From contig JAUCBJ010000138.1 of NCBI GenBank assembly GCA_032718475.1, positions 1-34,817 on the forward strand: a DNA stretch of 34,817 nucleotides, read 5' to 3'. The stretch comes from Nemertoderma westbladi (taxonomy: Eukaryota > Xenacoelomorpha > Nemertodermatida > Nemertodermatidae). The notes below the pieces were generated by a model. The model was given only the letters and a program-made list of their open reading frames with translations. It was not told the origin of the DNA and did no database searches. How positions within the stretch are numbered: position 1 is the stretch's first letter; each line of letters begins with the position of its first letter. The position numbers were made by a program, and so were the translations under genes. Of the stretch, positions 1 through 9,457 are shown piece after piece.

Positions 1-281
1 GAGATTTTCACCAAAAAACACAGGTTACAGAAGGGCTAAATCTAACCAAAACAATAAACGAATTAGTATATGTACAGGTTATAAGACAGAAATAAGAGTT
101 ATAAAACACTTAATAAAGATAAATTTAAAAAAATAAAAAATCTTCATATAAAATTCCAATACAAAGTCGACCGAAAAGTGAAATCCTGGTATTCTTCTTC
201 ACATGGGCGTCTAATGATTTATTAAAGCTGTTGTGATTATAGAAGATAGAGAGCAGTTAGCGAAATGATTATTTTTGTAAT

Positions 282-900
282 AAATAAAACAAGTTGAGAT
301 GTTTCAATGTAAACCGCGATTAACAATTTACACTGTTCAAAGTAAACCACGATATTAATTAAATACAACAGTTATATTATTATTATAACATATTTTTATA
401 TTTCAAACTATAATGTTAGCCTTATGGAGAATCATTATGAGGCTGAGTAAATATTCAGCCTTATAAGCATACAGCCTCCACATTATTAATGTTGGCACAA
501 AGATTTCAAAATAAAACAATAATGCGATGAGAGCATAGTACAATACACTGTGTAGCCAACACACTGTTTAACTAACAGTCATTTAGCTTGCATGCCAATT
601 AATTAACATAGCAAGGATGCATTGGGAAGAGTTATTCAGCTGAAACTGTAATAGCCAGCTAAACCAGTTAATGTTTGCTTACTGTCTGGGTTGTAGAGTA
701 GCAGTAGAGTGATAATACTTGGCAAAGAAAGTACTTCTTTGTTAGTTGCCCTTCCTATTGAATGCATTACCAGGCCATCTCTATACATTTTTCATTAGTG
801 CCAGCCTGGTGTTTTATCATTGCGCCTATGGCAAATTTCGTGTTTAGAGGCTATTTTTCGAAATAAAACAAGTTGAGATGTTTCAATTTAAACCGCGATT
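282..900 (+). repeat. Pair of 40-bp direct repeats (282-321 and 861-900)
   Basis: Both copies begin AAATAAAACAAGTTGAGATG and end AAACCGCGATT, with one mismatch over 40 bp. They are 579 bp apart and the sequence between them is not repeated. They may be fragments of a dispersed repeat family or of the ends of a decayed element; no target duplication was found. Confidence 0.75.
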
Positions 901-1514
901 TCACAAGTACCCAAAGAAATCTATTTTCATGGTCCATGCAAAATTTCATCAAAATAGCGCCGTTTTTGCTCTAGGTCAGTAGTCAGTAGCTAGTAGCCTT
1001 TTTTTCTTAGTCTAATTAAGCAGAAGGAGAAGGTCTTGTGGGAACGGTTGAATGTCGTTAAATTACATCTAATTTTACATCACGACCAGGTAAGTTTAAT
1101 TTGTATGAAATTGTGACATAAAAAAGTTGCTGAGTGCGTGAAGGGGTGGGGGTGTTGTGTTGATTAAATTGCTCCAATTTAAGAAAACGATATGAAGTTT
1201 CATTTTCAATTCTTACTAATAAAATTCATATTAAAGAATAATTAAGGAAACAGCACCACAATAAGTTACACCAAGTAGGTAGGCGGGTAAACGTACAATA
1301 ACAATATACACGATGCATCCAGTTAATTGCAAGTAAAAAATCCACATCATATTATTTATAAGTTTTACTATACGTTTTAATTACATATTATGTAATTTAA
1401 TGTGAACTGCGACACCAAGAGAGATGCAGTATCATTCGCACTGCAATTATTGAATTAATTAATTTATTGCTGAAATCTGTTTCCCGGAATTTCGGTTGTA
1501 ATTCAGAGATACAC

Positions 1515-1530
1515 GGGGGGGGGGGGGGGG
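1515..1530. repeat. Poly-G tract, 16 nt
   Basis: An uninterrupted run of 16 G on the plus strand in AT-rich DNA, followed by T and four more G. It is one of seven G or C homopolymers of at least 12 nt in this window. Confidence 0.9.
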
Positions 1531-1555
1531 TGGGGTCTGAATTCCCCTGTTTTCG

Positions 1556-1613
1556 GTCTAGCATGTATATCTGCCAAGTTTGAACTTGAGCGGGTTAAAA
1601 GCAAAGAAACTGG
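1556..1613 (+). repeat. Dispersed repeat, copy A
   Basis: This stretch matches 28395-28451 in the same orientation: both contain GGTCTAG, then CTGCCAAGTTT, and end with TTAAAAGCAAAGAAA. It is a diverged dispersed repeat of unknown class. Confidence 0.6.
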
Positions 1614-2186
1614 AGGTACGCGTACAGAACTGGACAATTTACTGCACCTGGCACTTTGTTAGTATTTCAAATTTCCCTCCAAAATTGTTGAATTATATTT
1701 AATTAATAATTTATTTTTCTGGTTGAATTATATTTCATTAATATCTTTTTATATTTCCCATTTTAAAAATTCATGAAATTGGCCACATTCAGCCACCGTA
1801 CCAAATACTTTTAAAATTGTTTTTAATTATTAGGAAGACAAAAGAAATTAGGAATTAGAAATTACGTAAAATTTCAGATCCCCAATCGCGTTTGTCATTT
1901 TGTATAATAGACATAACAAAAAATCACGCGGTGTCATATTTAAACCCCCACGAGTACAATATTGCAATAATTATAGTTCTCTGGGGGCTATTTAATAAAT
2001 ACACAACATTATGGAACATTTATATTATGTATGTGTAGCTACGTAGTTGAGATATTGTATAGGCATACACGTTTATAAAAAATTTAAAGGAAAAATATAA
2101 AATATTGGCTCCTTCTTAATTTCGACTGTTGAACTAGATAGTTTCAAATTCGAAGCAATATGATAAAGATTTAAAGAAAACTAAAT

Positions 2187-2209
2187 GGGGGGGGGGGGGG
2201 GGGGGGGGG
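2187..2209. repeat. Poly-G tract, 23 nt
   Basis: An uninterrupted run of 23 G on the plus strand. A run this long can form G-quadruplexes and is prone to slippage, so its exact length in the assembly may be unreliable. Confidence 0.9.
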
Positions 2210-2747
2210 TTCGTGTCATCTAACTACTTTATGACACTATTACGGTTCATGGAGGATATAAAATAATCATAATAATTGTAACGATTTTTTCATAAATTTT
2301 AGGCCAAAATTTGGACAAATTAGCCTAAATGTGATAAATGCGGTGGGAAACGTTTGTTTTTGATTGTGAAATTTTGGTTTGGAGCTTGAAAATTTCACAT
2401 AATTTTGTGGAAAAAAACTCGGTTGTTGTAGGTTTCCGGCACTATATCTTGACCCGGCTAATATGCGCGGCACGGCGCGGCATTACGCGACACGGCACGC
2501 GCACACACAGCATCTTAATTAGTAGCAACTAGTAATTATGTTAACTTCAGTATAAAGCGTTACCCTCGTCTGCATTTAAATACATCAAGTAAATCAGCGT
2601 TTACCAACAAAAACAGTCATAATTTAGCAACATAGCCAAAAATTCGAAGGAATTATTAAAAGCTAAGGTTATTTCATTTCAATAGCATTATCGTTTGCTA
2701 ATACGGTAATATTGCCCGCATATTGCCCGGTTCTTTATAGTTTTAAA

Positions 2748-2827
2748 CAACGATTCATTCCGATTTCGACTTCCCCTTACCGATGACGGTTTACAAGAGA
2801 AAATGTCATATTAGAATATCAACGTTG
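2748..2827 (-). promoter_or_regulatory. SECIS element (form 2) in the 3' UTR of thioredoxin reductase
   Basis: Read on the minus strand, the core starts with ATGA (2809-2806), then C, then a 10-pair helix: AUUUUCUCUU pairs with AAGGGGAAGU using G-C, A-U and G-U pairs. The 3' side of the quartet is CGAA (GA at 2767-2766), giving the tandem G.A pairs that SBP2 needs. The unpaired AAA (2792-2790) sits at the 5' side of the apical loop, 13 nt after ATGA. It is followed by a 3-bp mini-helix, CCG-UCAU-CGG, which is the hallmark of form 2 SECIS elements. Below the quartet, CAACG (2827-2823) pairs with CGUUG (2752-2748) as part of helix I. The core lies about 90 nt past the TGA Sec codon, a workable distance. 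I folded this by eye. Confidence 0.85.
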
Positions 2828-2838
2828 TTGCATAGCAA

Positions 2839-2888
2839 CCAGTGTGTGTCTACCCCGCCCTATTTTACGGACGGGGGTCACAGACTGG
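2839..2888 (-). promoter_or_regulatory. Stable hairpin 10 nt after the Sec TGA, possible recoding stimulator
   Basis: On the minus strand CCAGU pairs with ACUGG, UGUG with CACA, and an 8-bp GC-rich stem (CCCCGUCC with GGGCGGGG, one G-U) closes the loop GUAAAAUA. The hairpin begins 10 nt after the TGA Sec codon and just past the TAA stop. Structures a few nucleotides downstream of Sec codons (Sec redefinition elements, known from SELENON) raise readthrough. A similar role here is inference. The loop has adenosines, but the quartet is bulged and too close to the TGA to be the SECIS itself. Confidence 0.5.
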
Positions 2889-2892
2889 CTGG

Positions 2893-4476
2893 TTACCCTC
2901 AGCAACCAGTCACGGTGGGGTCCCGACCACTCCGTTTAGTTACATTTAGTTTAGTAACCTCCTCCGCTACAGTAGGATGGATTCCAACACTCCGTCGCAC
3001 TGTATCCATGGTGAGTGTTGGCGTCGCCATCGCAACGCCAAATCCCTGAGTGACCTCGCCAGCGTTGGGACCCAGTATATGGAACCCTCTCACGAACTCT
3101 TCGCCCCCCACAATCTCGCAAACCACCTTAATGTAGCACTGCGAGGCGTCCGCATTAGGAATATAGAACTCCAATGGTTTATAGTAGGCGTGGTAAGTCT
3201 CTACGCAAGAGTCACCGTATCTTTGTAACGCGGTCTCTTCGGATAGACCCACGGATCCGTACTCTAACGGGGTAAACACGGTGGTTGGAACGCCATCGTA
3301 ATTCATTTGAGTTTGTATCCCGCCGAACAGACGACCAGCTAACAGCTTCCCCGCTGCTATAGCGACGGGGGTTAACTCCAGCCCCCGTTGCAACACGTCG
3401 CCGATCGCGAATACATTGTCCGTCGTCGTTCGTTCTAACTCTATGACGTCACCGCTAACGATCCTACCTCTCTCGTCGGTTTCAACCCCCGCCGATTGTA
3501 GATTCAACGGTTTAGTTTGCGGTGTTCGTCCGACCGCTAGTAACACTGTATCGAATGTCTCCTCTAGTAGGTCGCTAGACTGATGGGCCGTTGAAGAATG
3601 AGTCACCGATATTCCGTCGCTCCTCTTACTGAATCCCCGTGGAATCCTCCCTTTTATGAACCGAGTTCCTTGTGACGTCATATTGTCCACCACCAACTCG
3701 GCCATCTGTTGATCGAACCCGCGCAGCGGAATGGATCTCATCATTACGGTGACGTCATAGCCCAACCCGGTGAGGAACCCGGCGCATTCTAACGCTACGT
3801 AACTCGCCCCAACGACCAGAGTTCTACCGGGCGGCTCGCTTCGCCAGAATATGTCGTCACTGGTAACGCAGAGTTCCGTAGCCCCGGGCACCTCGGGGTA
3901 TGTAGGTCTACCTCCCACAGCCACAACCACTTTATCAGCCGTCACTACCGATTCTGTGCCTTTCCCATCCACACATGCCACCGTGTGGCGGTCTATAAAG
4001 CGACCTCTAGCATTTATATACTCCACTCCCTTGTCACGCAATTGAACTCTGTGACCCCAGTTCAGGGAACGGACGTGATTGGTCACCGCTCCTACGAGAG
4101 TTGACCAATCGTTTGAGGGTGGTGTTGTTACATCCCACCCGTAGGTCGGGCCCTCCCTTAGAGTGTGTCCTACCAACGCAGCTCGGTGCATTAACTTCTT
4201 TGGGATGCAACCCACATTAACGCAGGTTCCTCCCAACCCCCACTTGGTGCCCTGTGGCGACGGAGTCACATAGTCCAATACAGCGACCCGCCGTTGGTAG
4301 ACCGATGACGCTTCTTTGGAACACGCCAAACCACCTGACCCACCTCCTATAACTAGAAGGTCGTAGTCATAGTTATGCGTAGCGCTGCTATTATTAAATT
4401 GATTCCGTTGTATATGACCGCTAAATAAACTAGAAGTCTTACAATATTTCACTCGAGTAATGTTCAACCCTAACAT
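2893..4476 (-). CDS. TXNRD: Selenocysteine-containing thioredoxin reductase, single exon
   Basis: This flavoenzyme passes electrons from NADPH through FAD to thioredoxin. Visible are the FAD-binding GGGSGG (residues 44-49), the redox motif CVNVGC (C85, C90), the NADPH-site GASYVALE (223-230), FAIGD (356-360), a dimerisation domain from about 396, and the His-Glu pair in HPTVAEE (H500, E505). The frame reaches TGA at 2899-2901 after Gly-Cys, then one Gly codon and TAA (2893-2895). This gives the animal Gly-Cys-Sec-Gly ending and 527 residues, supported by the SECIS at 2748-2827; an annotator treating TGA as stop would cut it to 525. The first ~36 residues contain Arg, Lys, Ser and Asn but no acidic residue before the FAD domain, so a mitochondrial form (TXNRD2-like) is likely. 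The lack of introns is unusual for this family and could mean retroposition or intron loss. The frame is intact, so it is probably functional. Confidence 0.93.
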
Positions 4477-4964
4477 TTCTACATACCACGCAACTGCTCA
4501 GTTTTATCAGTTTATATTGTAGGGCCTATTTGATAAATAACAGGGATTGCAAACTGTTAAACCTGTAGACTATCTACGCCGACTACGGGTTGCGTAGCAT
4601 AGGCAGGTCGGGGCTGCCAAGTAAGTGTGATGTCATGGCCTACTTTATAGGTGACCGCGTGGTGATGTGTTGATAGGTGACCGATATCGGGGTGTCATCA
4701 AATACCGGTACTGCGTTTCCTTAAATTTATATTATTATATTACTGTATTATTATTGCAAGGCAAGGTAAATCTATTTAAGATATTATAATATAGGAAAAC
4801 CTATGTAAAACCTACCGGTAACGCGGTAACGGTAAACCTATTTTTAAACCCTATTTTTTTTCGCCGCCGCTTCCTGTTAGAGTAGGCCTACAGACAGACT
4901 GACAGAGGTCACAACACAGACTATTATGAAAAGTTGGTAGGAATCGGCATAGGCCAGTAGGCGG
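4477..4964. other. Upstream region of thioredoxin reductase
   Basis: No gene is seen. The promoter and 5' UTR of the minus-strand thioredoxin reductase must lie here. The bases before its ATG include AG dinucleotides that could be splice or trans-splice acceptors, but none is convincing. TACCGGTA palindromes occur near 4704 and 4813. Confidence 0.5.
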
Positions 4965-5077
4965 GTGTTTGAAAAAGGTGGACTGGACACAGAAAACATG
5001 GACAACGGACAGACCAATCAGAAACGTGTTAAGCAAAGCAGTTTGTAGCGATTTGTTTGTCCACCTTTTTCAAGTTT
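4965..5077. repeat. MITE-like palindromic element, copy 1
   Basis: TTGAAAAAGGTGGAC (4969-4983) is repeated exactly inverted as GTCCACCTTTTTCAA (5059-5073). The inside contains a CCAATCAGAAACGT segment shared with copy 2. Short size, perfect terminal inverted repeats and no coding capacity fit a miniature inverted-repeat element. Confidence 0.75.
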
Positions 5078-5110
5078 TCGCTTTCTTAATTACATTTGGA
5101 AATAAAATGT

Positions 5111-5250
5111 GTGTTTGAAAAGGGTGGACTGGACACAGGCACATAAAACATAGATACAGTAGGGGTGTAATTGTCTGGCCAATCAGAAACGTATTAAAGC
5201 AATGCTATTTCGTAGTGATTGGACTGTCCAGGTGTCCACCCTTTTCAGGT
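5111..5250. repeat. MITE-like palindromic element, copy 2
   Basis: TTGAAAAGGGTGGAC (5115-5129) is matched by inverted GTCCACCCTTTTCA (5234-5247). The left end starts 146 bp after that of copy 1 and both share the outer GTGTTTG, the GGTGGACTGGACACA segment and the CCAATCAGAAACGT core. The pair is therefore a tandem duplication or two adjacent insertions. Confidence 0.75.
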
Positions 5251-5326
5251 TTCAATTATCATCTATAATCGGCATGCTGGACGCAGCTGCATTAAGAATG
5301 CTATGTCGGTGTCCTAGGCGTATCTA

Positions 5327-5647
5327 CCCCCCCCCCCCCCCCCCCCCCCCGCGCGGAATGCCCCCCTATATAGACTTACAGTATAATAATAGTGGTCTAG
5401 CGTACCATACAGCACATTAACTTGGATTTATTGGTTTATTTTTGTGGTTGGGGTTAGTTCGTCAGGCCCAAACCCTAATTTAAACTGTCATTAGTAACTC
5501 TAACCTTAAAGTCATGATGCTCTAATCTAAGAAATTATGAGGAATTTAGGATCCAAAATATTTAAGGTTGGGGTTACATGACAGTTTTAATTAAAGGAGC
5601 TAGGCGAAAATGCCCGTGGGGGCATTCCGCGTGGGGGGCATTTTCGC
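5327..5647. repeat. Inverted-repeat unit with poly-C start
   Basis: A 24-nt poly-C run (5327-5350) leads into an approximately 21-bp sequence around GCGGAATGCCCCC (5345-5365) that returns inverted at 5618-5638. The right side is itself a hairpin: GCGAAAATGCCC (5604-5615) and GGGCATTTTCGC (5636-5647) are perfect inverted repeats around a 20-nt loop. No protein is encoded. It could be a non-autonomous DNA transposon of about 320 bp, but I found no target duplication. Confidence 0.6.
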
Positions 5648-6011
5648 TTGATAACACCGGGCTGTCGACAAAATTGCGCCGCCACAAATCCCTATCACCC
5701 TTGACTTTCGCGAAATTATCCGCAACTTCAAGGACAGTGTCTTTTAAGAGGCGTCTCATGGTCTCAAGAAAGTCATGGTCTTCAATTATTCAACTATATA
5801 CTGCAGTACTGTAATAAAAAATATTCTGGAATATTTTGTTTATTTAATGGAGTAGCTACGCCATAGTAAAATGATATCAAAATATTAATACTCGTCAAAC
5901 AAATAAATAAATAATAATGTCTAAAAAATTTATGTGCGTATGAAATAGAATAAATAGCCTGCACGTTGCAGCGGAAGTAAATACCTGCATTTTTTGAACG
6001 CCGATATCTCA
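5648..6011. other. Non-coding stretch left of the LTR element
   Basis: AT-rich DNA with no gene or clear repeat. It is the left flank of the BEL/Pao insertion. Confidence 0.5.
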
Positions 6012-6016
6012 AGCTA
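6012..6016. repeat. Target-site duplication, left (AGCTA)
   Basis: AGCTA directly precedes the TG of the 5' LTR and is repeated directly after the CA of the 3' LTR (20534-20538). Five bp is usual for BEL/Pao integration. Confidence 0.9.
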
Positions 6017-6302
6017 TGTAAAAGCTTTTGCTGAATTGTCCGGTTATTTTTCCTTATTTTCCCGTAAAATACTCTGTAGTTGGTTTACCAGGCATAAAAA
6101 GGCCGTGTCCTTGCTGTACTGGTGTTTTAGCGGACATAAAAGCTATTTCTTCTGTATTTGTACTTTAGAGGACATAATCCGTAATTCTGTGACGTAAAAG
6201 CTCGATACTCTTGAAAACAGTGTCGCTACCATGACGACGGCTAGCAGCTGATATTGCCACGTCGACGTTTCTTTGTTTCTTTGTTCTCTCGTTGTTCAGG
6301 TT

Positions 6303-6344
6303 GACCAATCAGAGCGTTTGTTGTCTCTGTGTTGGAGGTATATA
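6303..6344 (+). promoter_or_regulatory. LTR promoter: CCAAT box and TATA box
   Basis: GACCAATCAGAGCG (CCAAT at 6305-6309) is followed by GTATATACA (TATATA at 6339-6344), so transcription probably starts near 6370. The CCAATCAGAGCG block is kept in the diverged solo LTR on the minus strand near 26680, which supports function. The same signals recur in the 3' LTR 13325 bp downstream. Confidence 0.65.
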
Positions 6345-6643
6345 CAGAAACTCAGTAGTGCAGTGTTATGTTTTTGCCCAGAGCCTAAGAACCGGCTTTT
6401 GGCACCTCCGTGTTTTCAGTTTTTAGTCTTACACTAGTAGGTTTAATTATAAGGACATATATCCTTTAACTTGATAACTGATCATACATCCTGACTGCTG
6501 AAACATTGCAAACTCATAACAATCAGTGTTCAGTTGTTGTTTTATACTGCTATTTACTGTCAGTTCTTCATAATATGGTTGATGAATTATTATATTTGGA
6601 ATAACGATAAATAACCCCGAAACCCAATATTCTTGATATACCG

Positions 6644-6652
6644 AAGGTAAGA
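6644..6652 (+). promoter_or_regulatory. Candidate 5' splice site in the LTR (AAGGTAAGA)
   Basis: AAG|GTAAGA matches the donor consensus in 8 of 9 positions and lies about 280 nt past the likely start site, where retroelements often place their major donor. No acceptor has been proven. Confidence 0.45.
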
Positions 6653-7028
6653 GAGAAAGGTTACCAATAACGATTGTGACTTATGTTAAAGTGGTTTGAA
6701 GTGAATCTAATGTTATTTGATAGACCCTACATGAGTCAGTCTGTGTTCCTTTTATATGTGACTAAAATCAGTGAAGATTGGCAGATTAGTGTGCAGTATT
6801 GTGCAGCATTGCGTATGAGTGAGTCTGTTAAAGAAGCATTTCCTAAAGAATGCGCCATATATGTGAATTATAATTAAGCCATATCGTTGTGAGTAGTTTA
6901 AGTCATAACTCTGTTTATATAGATAAAGCGCCACGTCCTAAAGGAACTGTTAATATTCCCGAAGGTGAATAATATTGTCAGAGATTACATAATACTGTCA
7001 GTCGAATAATACATTAGGCTTACATAGC

Positions 7029-7034
7029 AATAAA
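7029..7034 (+). terminator. LTR poly(A) signal AATAAA
   Basis: AATAAA lies in the last fifth of the LTR, downstream of the promoter. The 3' LTR copy at 20354-20359 would end the genomic RNA. Confidence 0.5.
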
Positions 7035-7255
7035 ATTAAACCGTCGAACCCAATCTCCCGGGAATATCCAGCGGGTGAATGGTCGCGCACAGATTGGTTT
7101 CGACTAGTGTAGTGAATCAAATACTTGTCATAGACTAAAAACGATTTAATATCTAGAAGACATCTTAATTTGGCGGGTTAAACTGCCAAAGGTCTGAAAG
7201 TGCGAACATTAAAGGATATAGCTTCTTTGTTGCAGTAAGCAATAAAGTTGAAAGT

Positions 7256-7448
7256 ACCGGTCAACCGGTAAACTTGAACCGGTACATCTGTAGGTCAGTA
7301 GGCCCAACCGCTAGAACCGGTACTGCCGTAGGTCCGTAGGTCCAACTGCCAGAACCGGTACTTCTGTAGGTCAGTAGGCCTAGCTGTCCTAACCGGTACT
7401 TCCATATAAGTACACTAGTATTATTCGATTTGATTGTTGCATACCGGT
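7256..7448 (+). repeat. 38-bp tandem repeat centred on AACCGGTAC
   Basis: ACCGGT occurs at 7256, 7264, 7278, 7316, 7354, 7392 and 7443. The four from 7278 to 7392 are spaced exactly 38 bp and share the following TGTAGGTC-AGTAGGCC-type sequence, so this is a short tandem array of about 3.4 units. Confidence 0.85.
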
Positions 7449-7580
7449 AGGCTGTTTAGGGGATTAGGGATTGATCACCCCTTATTCCTTTATATGGTTT
7501 ACTTATTTCTGTCAAGTTTTATTTATTTGTAGGCCAGTATTGAACAGAAGGCGTGTAAGCCTGATCAGATTGTACAGACG

Positions 7581-8156
7581 ATTTGTAGGCTGAGCTGTTG
7601 TCTGATTGCTGTTAGGTCCGAACGAATTGCAGTGTGTGTAGATCACCTGTCCGATTAAGTACGGTTAGGAAGTAGGGGCAGCGAACGCGGTAAGGTAAAC
7701 CCCCAACTAAAGAATAAGTCGCACTACTGGGTTAGAGCGCATACTCCCTAATCATTTCGGAGTCTGCATGTCCTGTAGTTTATTTAGGCTTGAGAGTAGT
7801 CTGCCATCGTTTAGTCTGTACTTTGTTTGTGTAAGTCTGTACGGGTAGCGTATAATTTTATTTAGATAATTTGTAGGCTGGATAGTTGTCCGGCTGTTAT
7901 TAGGTCTGAACGGATTGCAGTGTGTGTAGATCATTTGTCTGATTAAGTACGGTTAGGAAGTAGGGGCAGCGAACGCTGTAAGGTAAACCCCCAACTAAAG
8001 AATAAGTCGCACTACTGGGTTAGAGCGCATACTCCCTAATCATTTCGGAGTCTGCATATACCGTAGTTTGTTTAGGCTTGATAGTAGTCTGTCAGTGTTC
8101 GGTCTGTATTTTGTTTGAGTAGTTTGTACGCGTAGCGTAATATTTATTATTCAGAG
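7581..8156 (+). repeat. 288-bp tandem duplication in the leader
   Basis: Two adjacent copies (7581-7868 and 7869-8156) begin ATTTGTAGGCTG and share a nearly identical core from GATTAAGTACGGTTAGGAAG to TTTCGGAGTCTGCAT. The outer parts differ more than the core, which suggests constraint on the core or gene conversion. It could be an RNA structure or packaging region; that is inference. Confidence 0.9.
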
Positions 8157-9085
8157 TTTATGCGATTATCCGCAACATTCATTCCCCAAGTTTGTTCCTA
8201 CAGTAATTGTGTTTGTTATACATACCGCTATAGTTAAATTAACCCCGGTACTACACGGGCTGCTCGGCGTAGGTAAAGACTGGTGATTTTGTGCATCGGT
8301 CACTCCAGCAGATGCCGTGGTTCTTTTAGCTGTTCAAGTATATTTAACTACTGATTATCTGTTGTACAAGTACTCGTACCTAATTTAGGGTTTAGTGTAC
8401 AGTACTTTCCGAAGTAATTAGTGTAGGCATTATATTTGTGTTGTAAAGTGGTTGATAGGCACGTTCGATTAGCTCTATTAACTTCTAGGTAGGAACACTC
8501 CGTGATACATAACATAGAACCTATAACGATACGGCTATAGGTTGTCAGGCGGTGGTATTTTCCTATCTGGACAACGCAGTGTATTCACTACTACTTATTA
8601 TTTCAAATACCGTAGTACCCTGTCCGTTGTAATAACCGGTTTTCTAACCCTTTGTTAGGCTGGTTTGTAGACCTCTTGTAAAATTACCCTAAAAATTCGT
8701 ATTTGTGTTTTTGTAAATTTTTGTGTTTATTTAGAGATTGTAATCTCACCCGAATTGTACGTAATTTGTAGTATTAAGTAACTTAGGTAAATTAGTATTA
8801 TTTGTTTTAGTGTCCTGTACGTAACACTTCACTGAAAGCGTACCGCTTTGTGTAGTGATTACCCCAGAAATAATAACATTTATTTCAAACATTGACTAAA
8901 CCCATTAAAACGGGTATATATATATTATAAATCAAATCTAACGATTTATAAATAGTAGGCCTACCATATAACAATTAGGTCTCAATATCAGTTGGACTAC
9001 TGCTTAAATAACGGTAATAAAGTAAGTTAAAGTAACCAAGTAACCCTAAAGTTCAGAAATTCAATTATTCTAAAATAATTGATAT

Positions 9086-9368
9086 ACCGGTATTTACGAT
9101 AGGCCTATTATCTTTATTTCTGTAAATTTTAGGCTTACATTATACCGGTACTTGTAATTAATTCTAGTCCAGAATTATATATACTATAAACTGTAAGCTG
9201 TGTACCGGTATTCCCGATAGGCCTATTATATATTTATATATACTTGTGCTAAAATTATACCGGTATTCTGCGATAAACCTAGTCTGTAATAATACTTATA
9301 TATACTATAAGCATACCGGTATTCTAATATATTATATATACCACGCTGCATTGAGTAGCAGTACCGGT
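9086..9368 (+). repeat. Degenerate ~57-bp repeat array carrying ACCGGT
   Basis: ACCGGT recurs at 9086, 9144, 9204, 9259, 9315 and 9363, spaced 58, 60, 55, 56 and 48 bp, usually as ATACCGGTATT. Two units also share GATAGGCCTATTAT. The intervening DNA is AT-rich and diverged while the palindrome is kept. The array ends about 90 bp before the gag start. Confidence 0.8.
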
Positions 9369-9457
9369 AATTAATTATTAGGCTAGCAGTTAATACTGAG
9401 TTACTAGACTTGCTCAGACTGTAATACAGCAGTAGACATTCAACGGTATACATAGTC

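Larger units (their letters stand above)
1..2747. other. Non-coding AT-rich intergenic DNA
   Basis: I see no convincing gene on either strand; the open frames are short and have no recognisable protein motif. The stretch holds a 40-bp direct repeat pair, two long poly-G runs and one copy of a dispersed repeat (1556-1613), each listed separately. The 3' UTR of the minus-strand thioredoxin reductase probably runs into its right end. Confidence 0.6.
6017..7208 (+). repeat. 5' LTR of the BEL/Pao element
   Basis: It starts TGTAAAAGC and ends GCGAACA, 1192 bp, the same length as the 3' LTR. The only difference I noticed is T versus C six bases before the end (GTGCGAAC versus GCGCGAAC). U3 holds the CCAAT and TATA boxes, and the downstream part holds a splice donor and an AATAAA. 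Confidence 0.95.
7209..9457 (+). other. Long untranslated leader of the BEL/Pao element
   Basis: 2.25 kb between the 5' LTR and the gag ATG without a long ORF. I found no primer-binding site of the usual TGG-starting type directly after the LTR. The leader contains 14 copies of ACCGGT, a 38-bp tandem repeat, a 288-bp tandem duplication and a degenerate repeat of about 57 bp. Confidence 0.7.

Noticed and set aside
2839-2888. The hairpin next to the stop as the SECIS itself
   Set aside because: Its quartet is bulged and it begins only 10 nt after the TGA; the structure at 2748-2827 fits the SECIS pattern much better.
2783-4045. Plus-strand ORFs opposite thioredoxin reductase
   Set aside because: They are antisense shadows of the coding strand with no motif.
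6683-6877. 64-aa ORF inside the LTR, identical at 20008-20202
   Set aside because: Identical because the LTRs are identical; short, no motif, and downstream of the LTR promoter only by position. No support for a protein.
7209-7240. Primer-binding site directly after the 5' LTR
   Set aside because: I see no TGG-starting stretch there that I can match to a tRNA 3' end. A tRNA-library comparison would decide.
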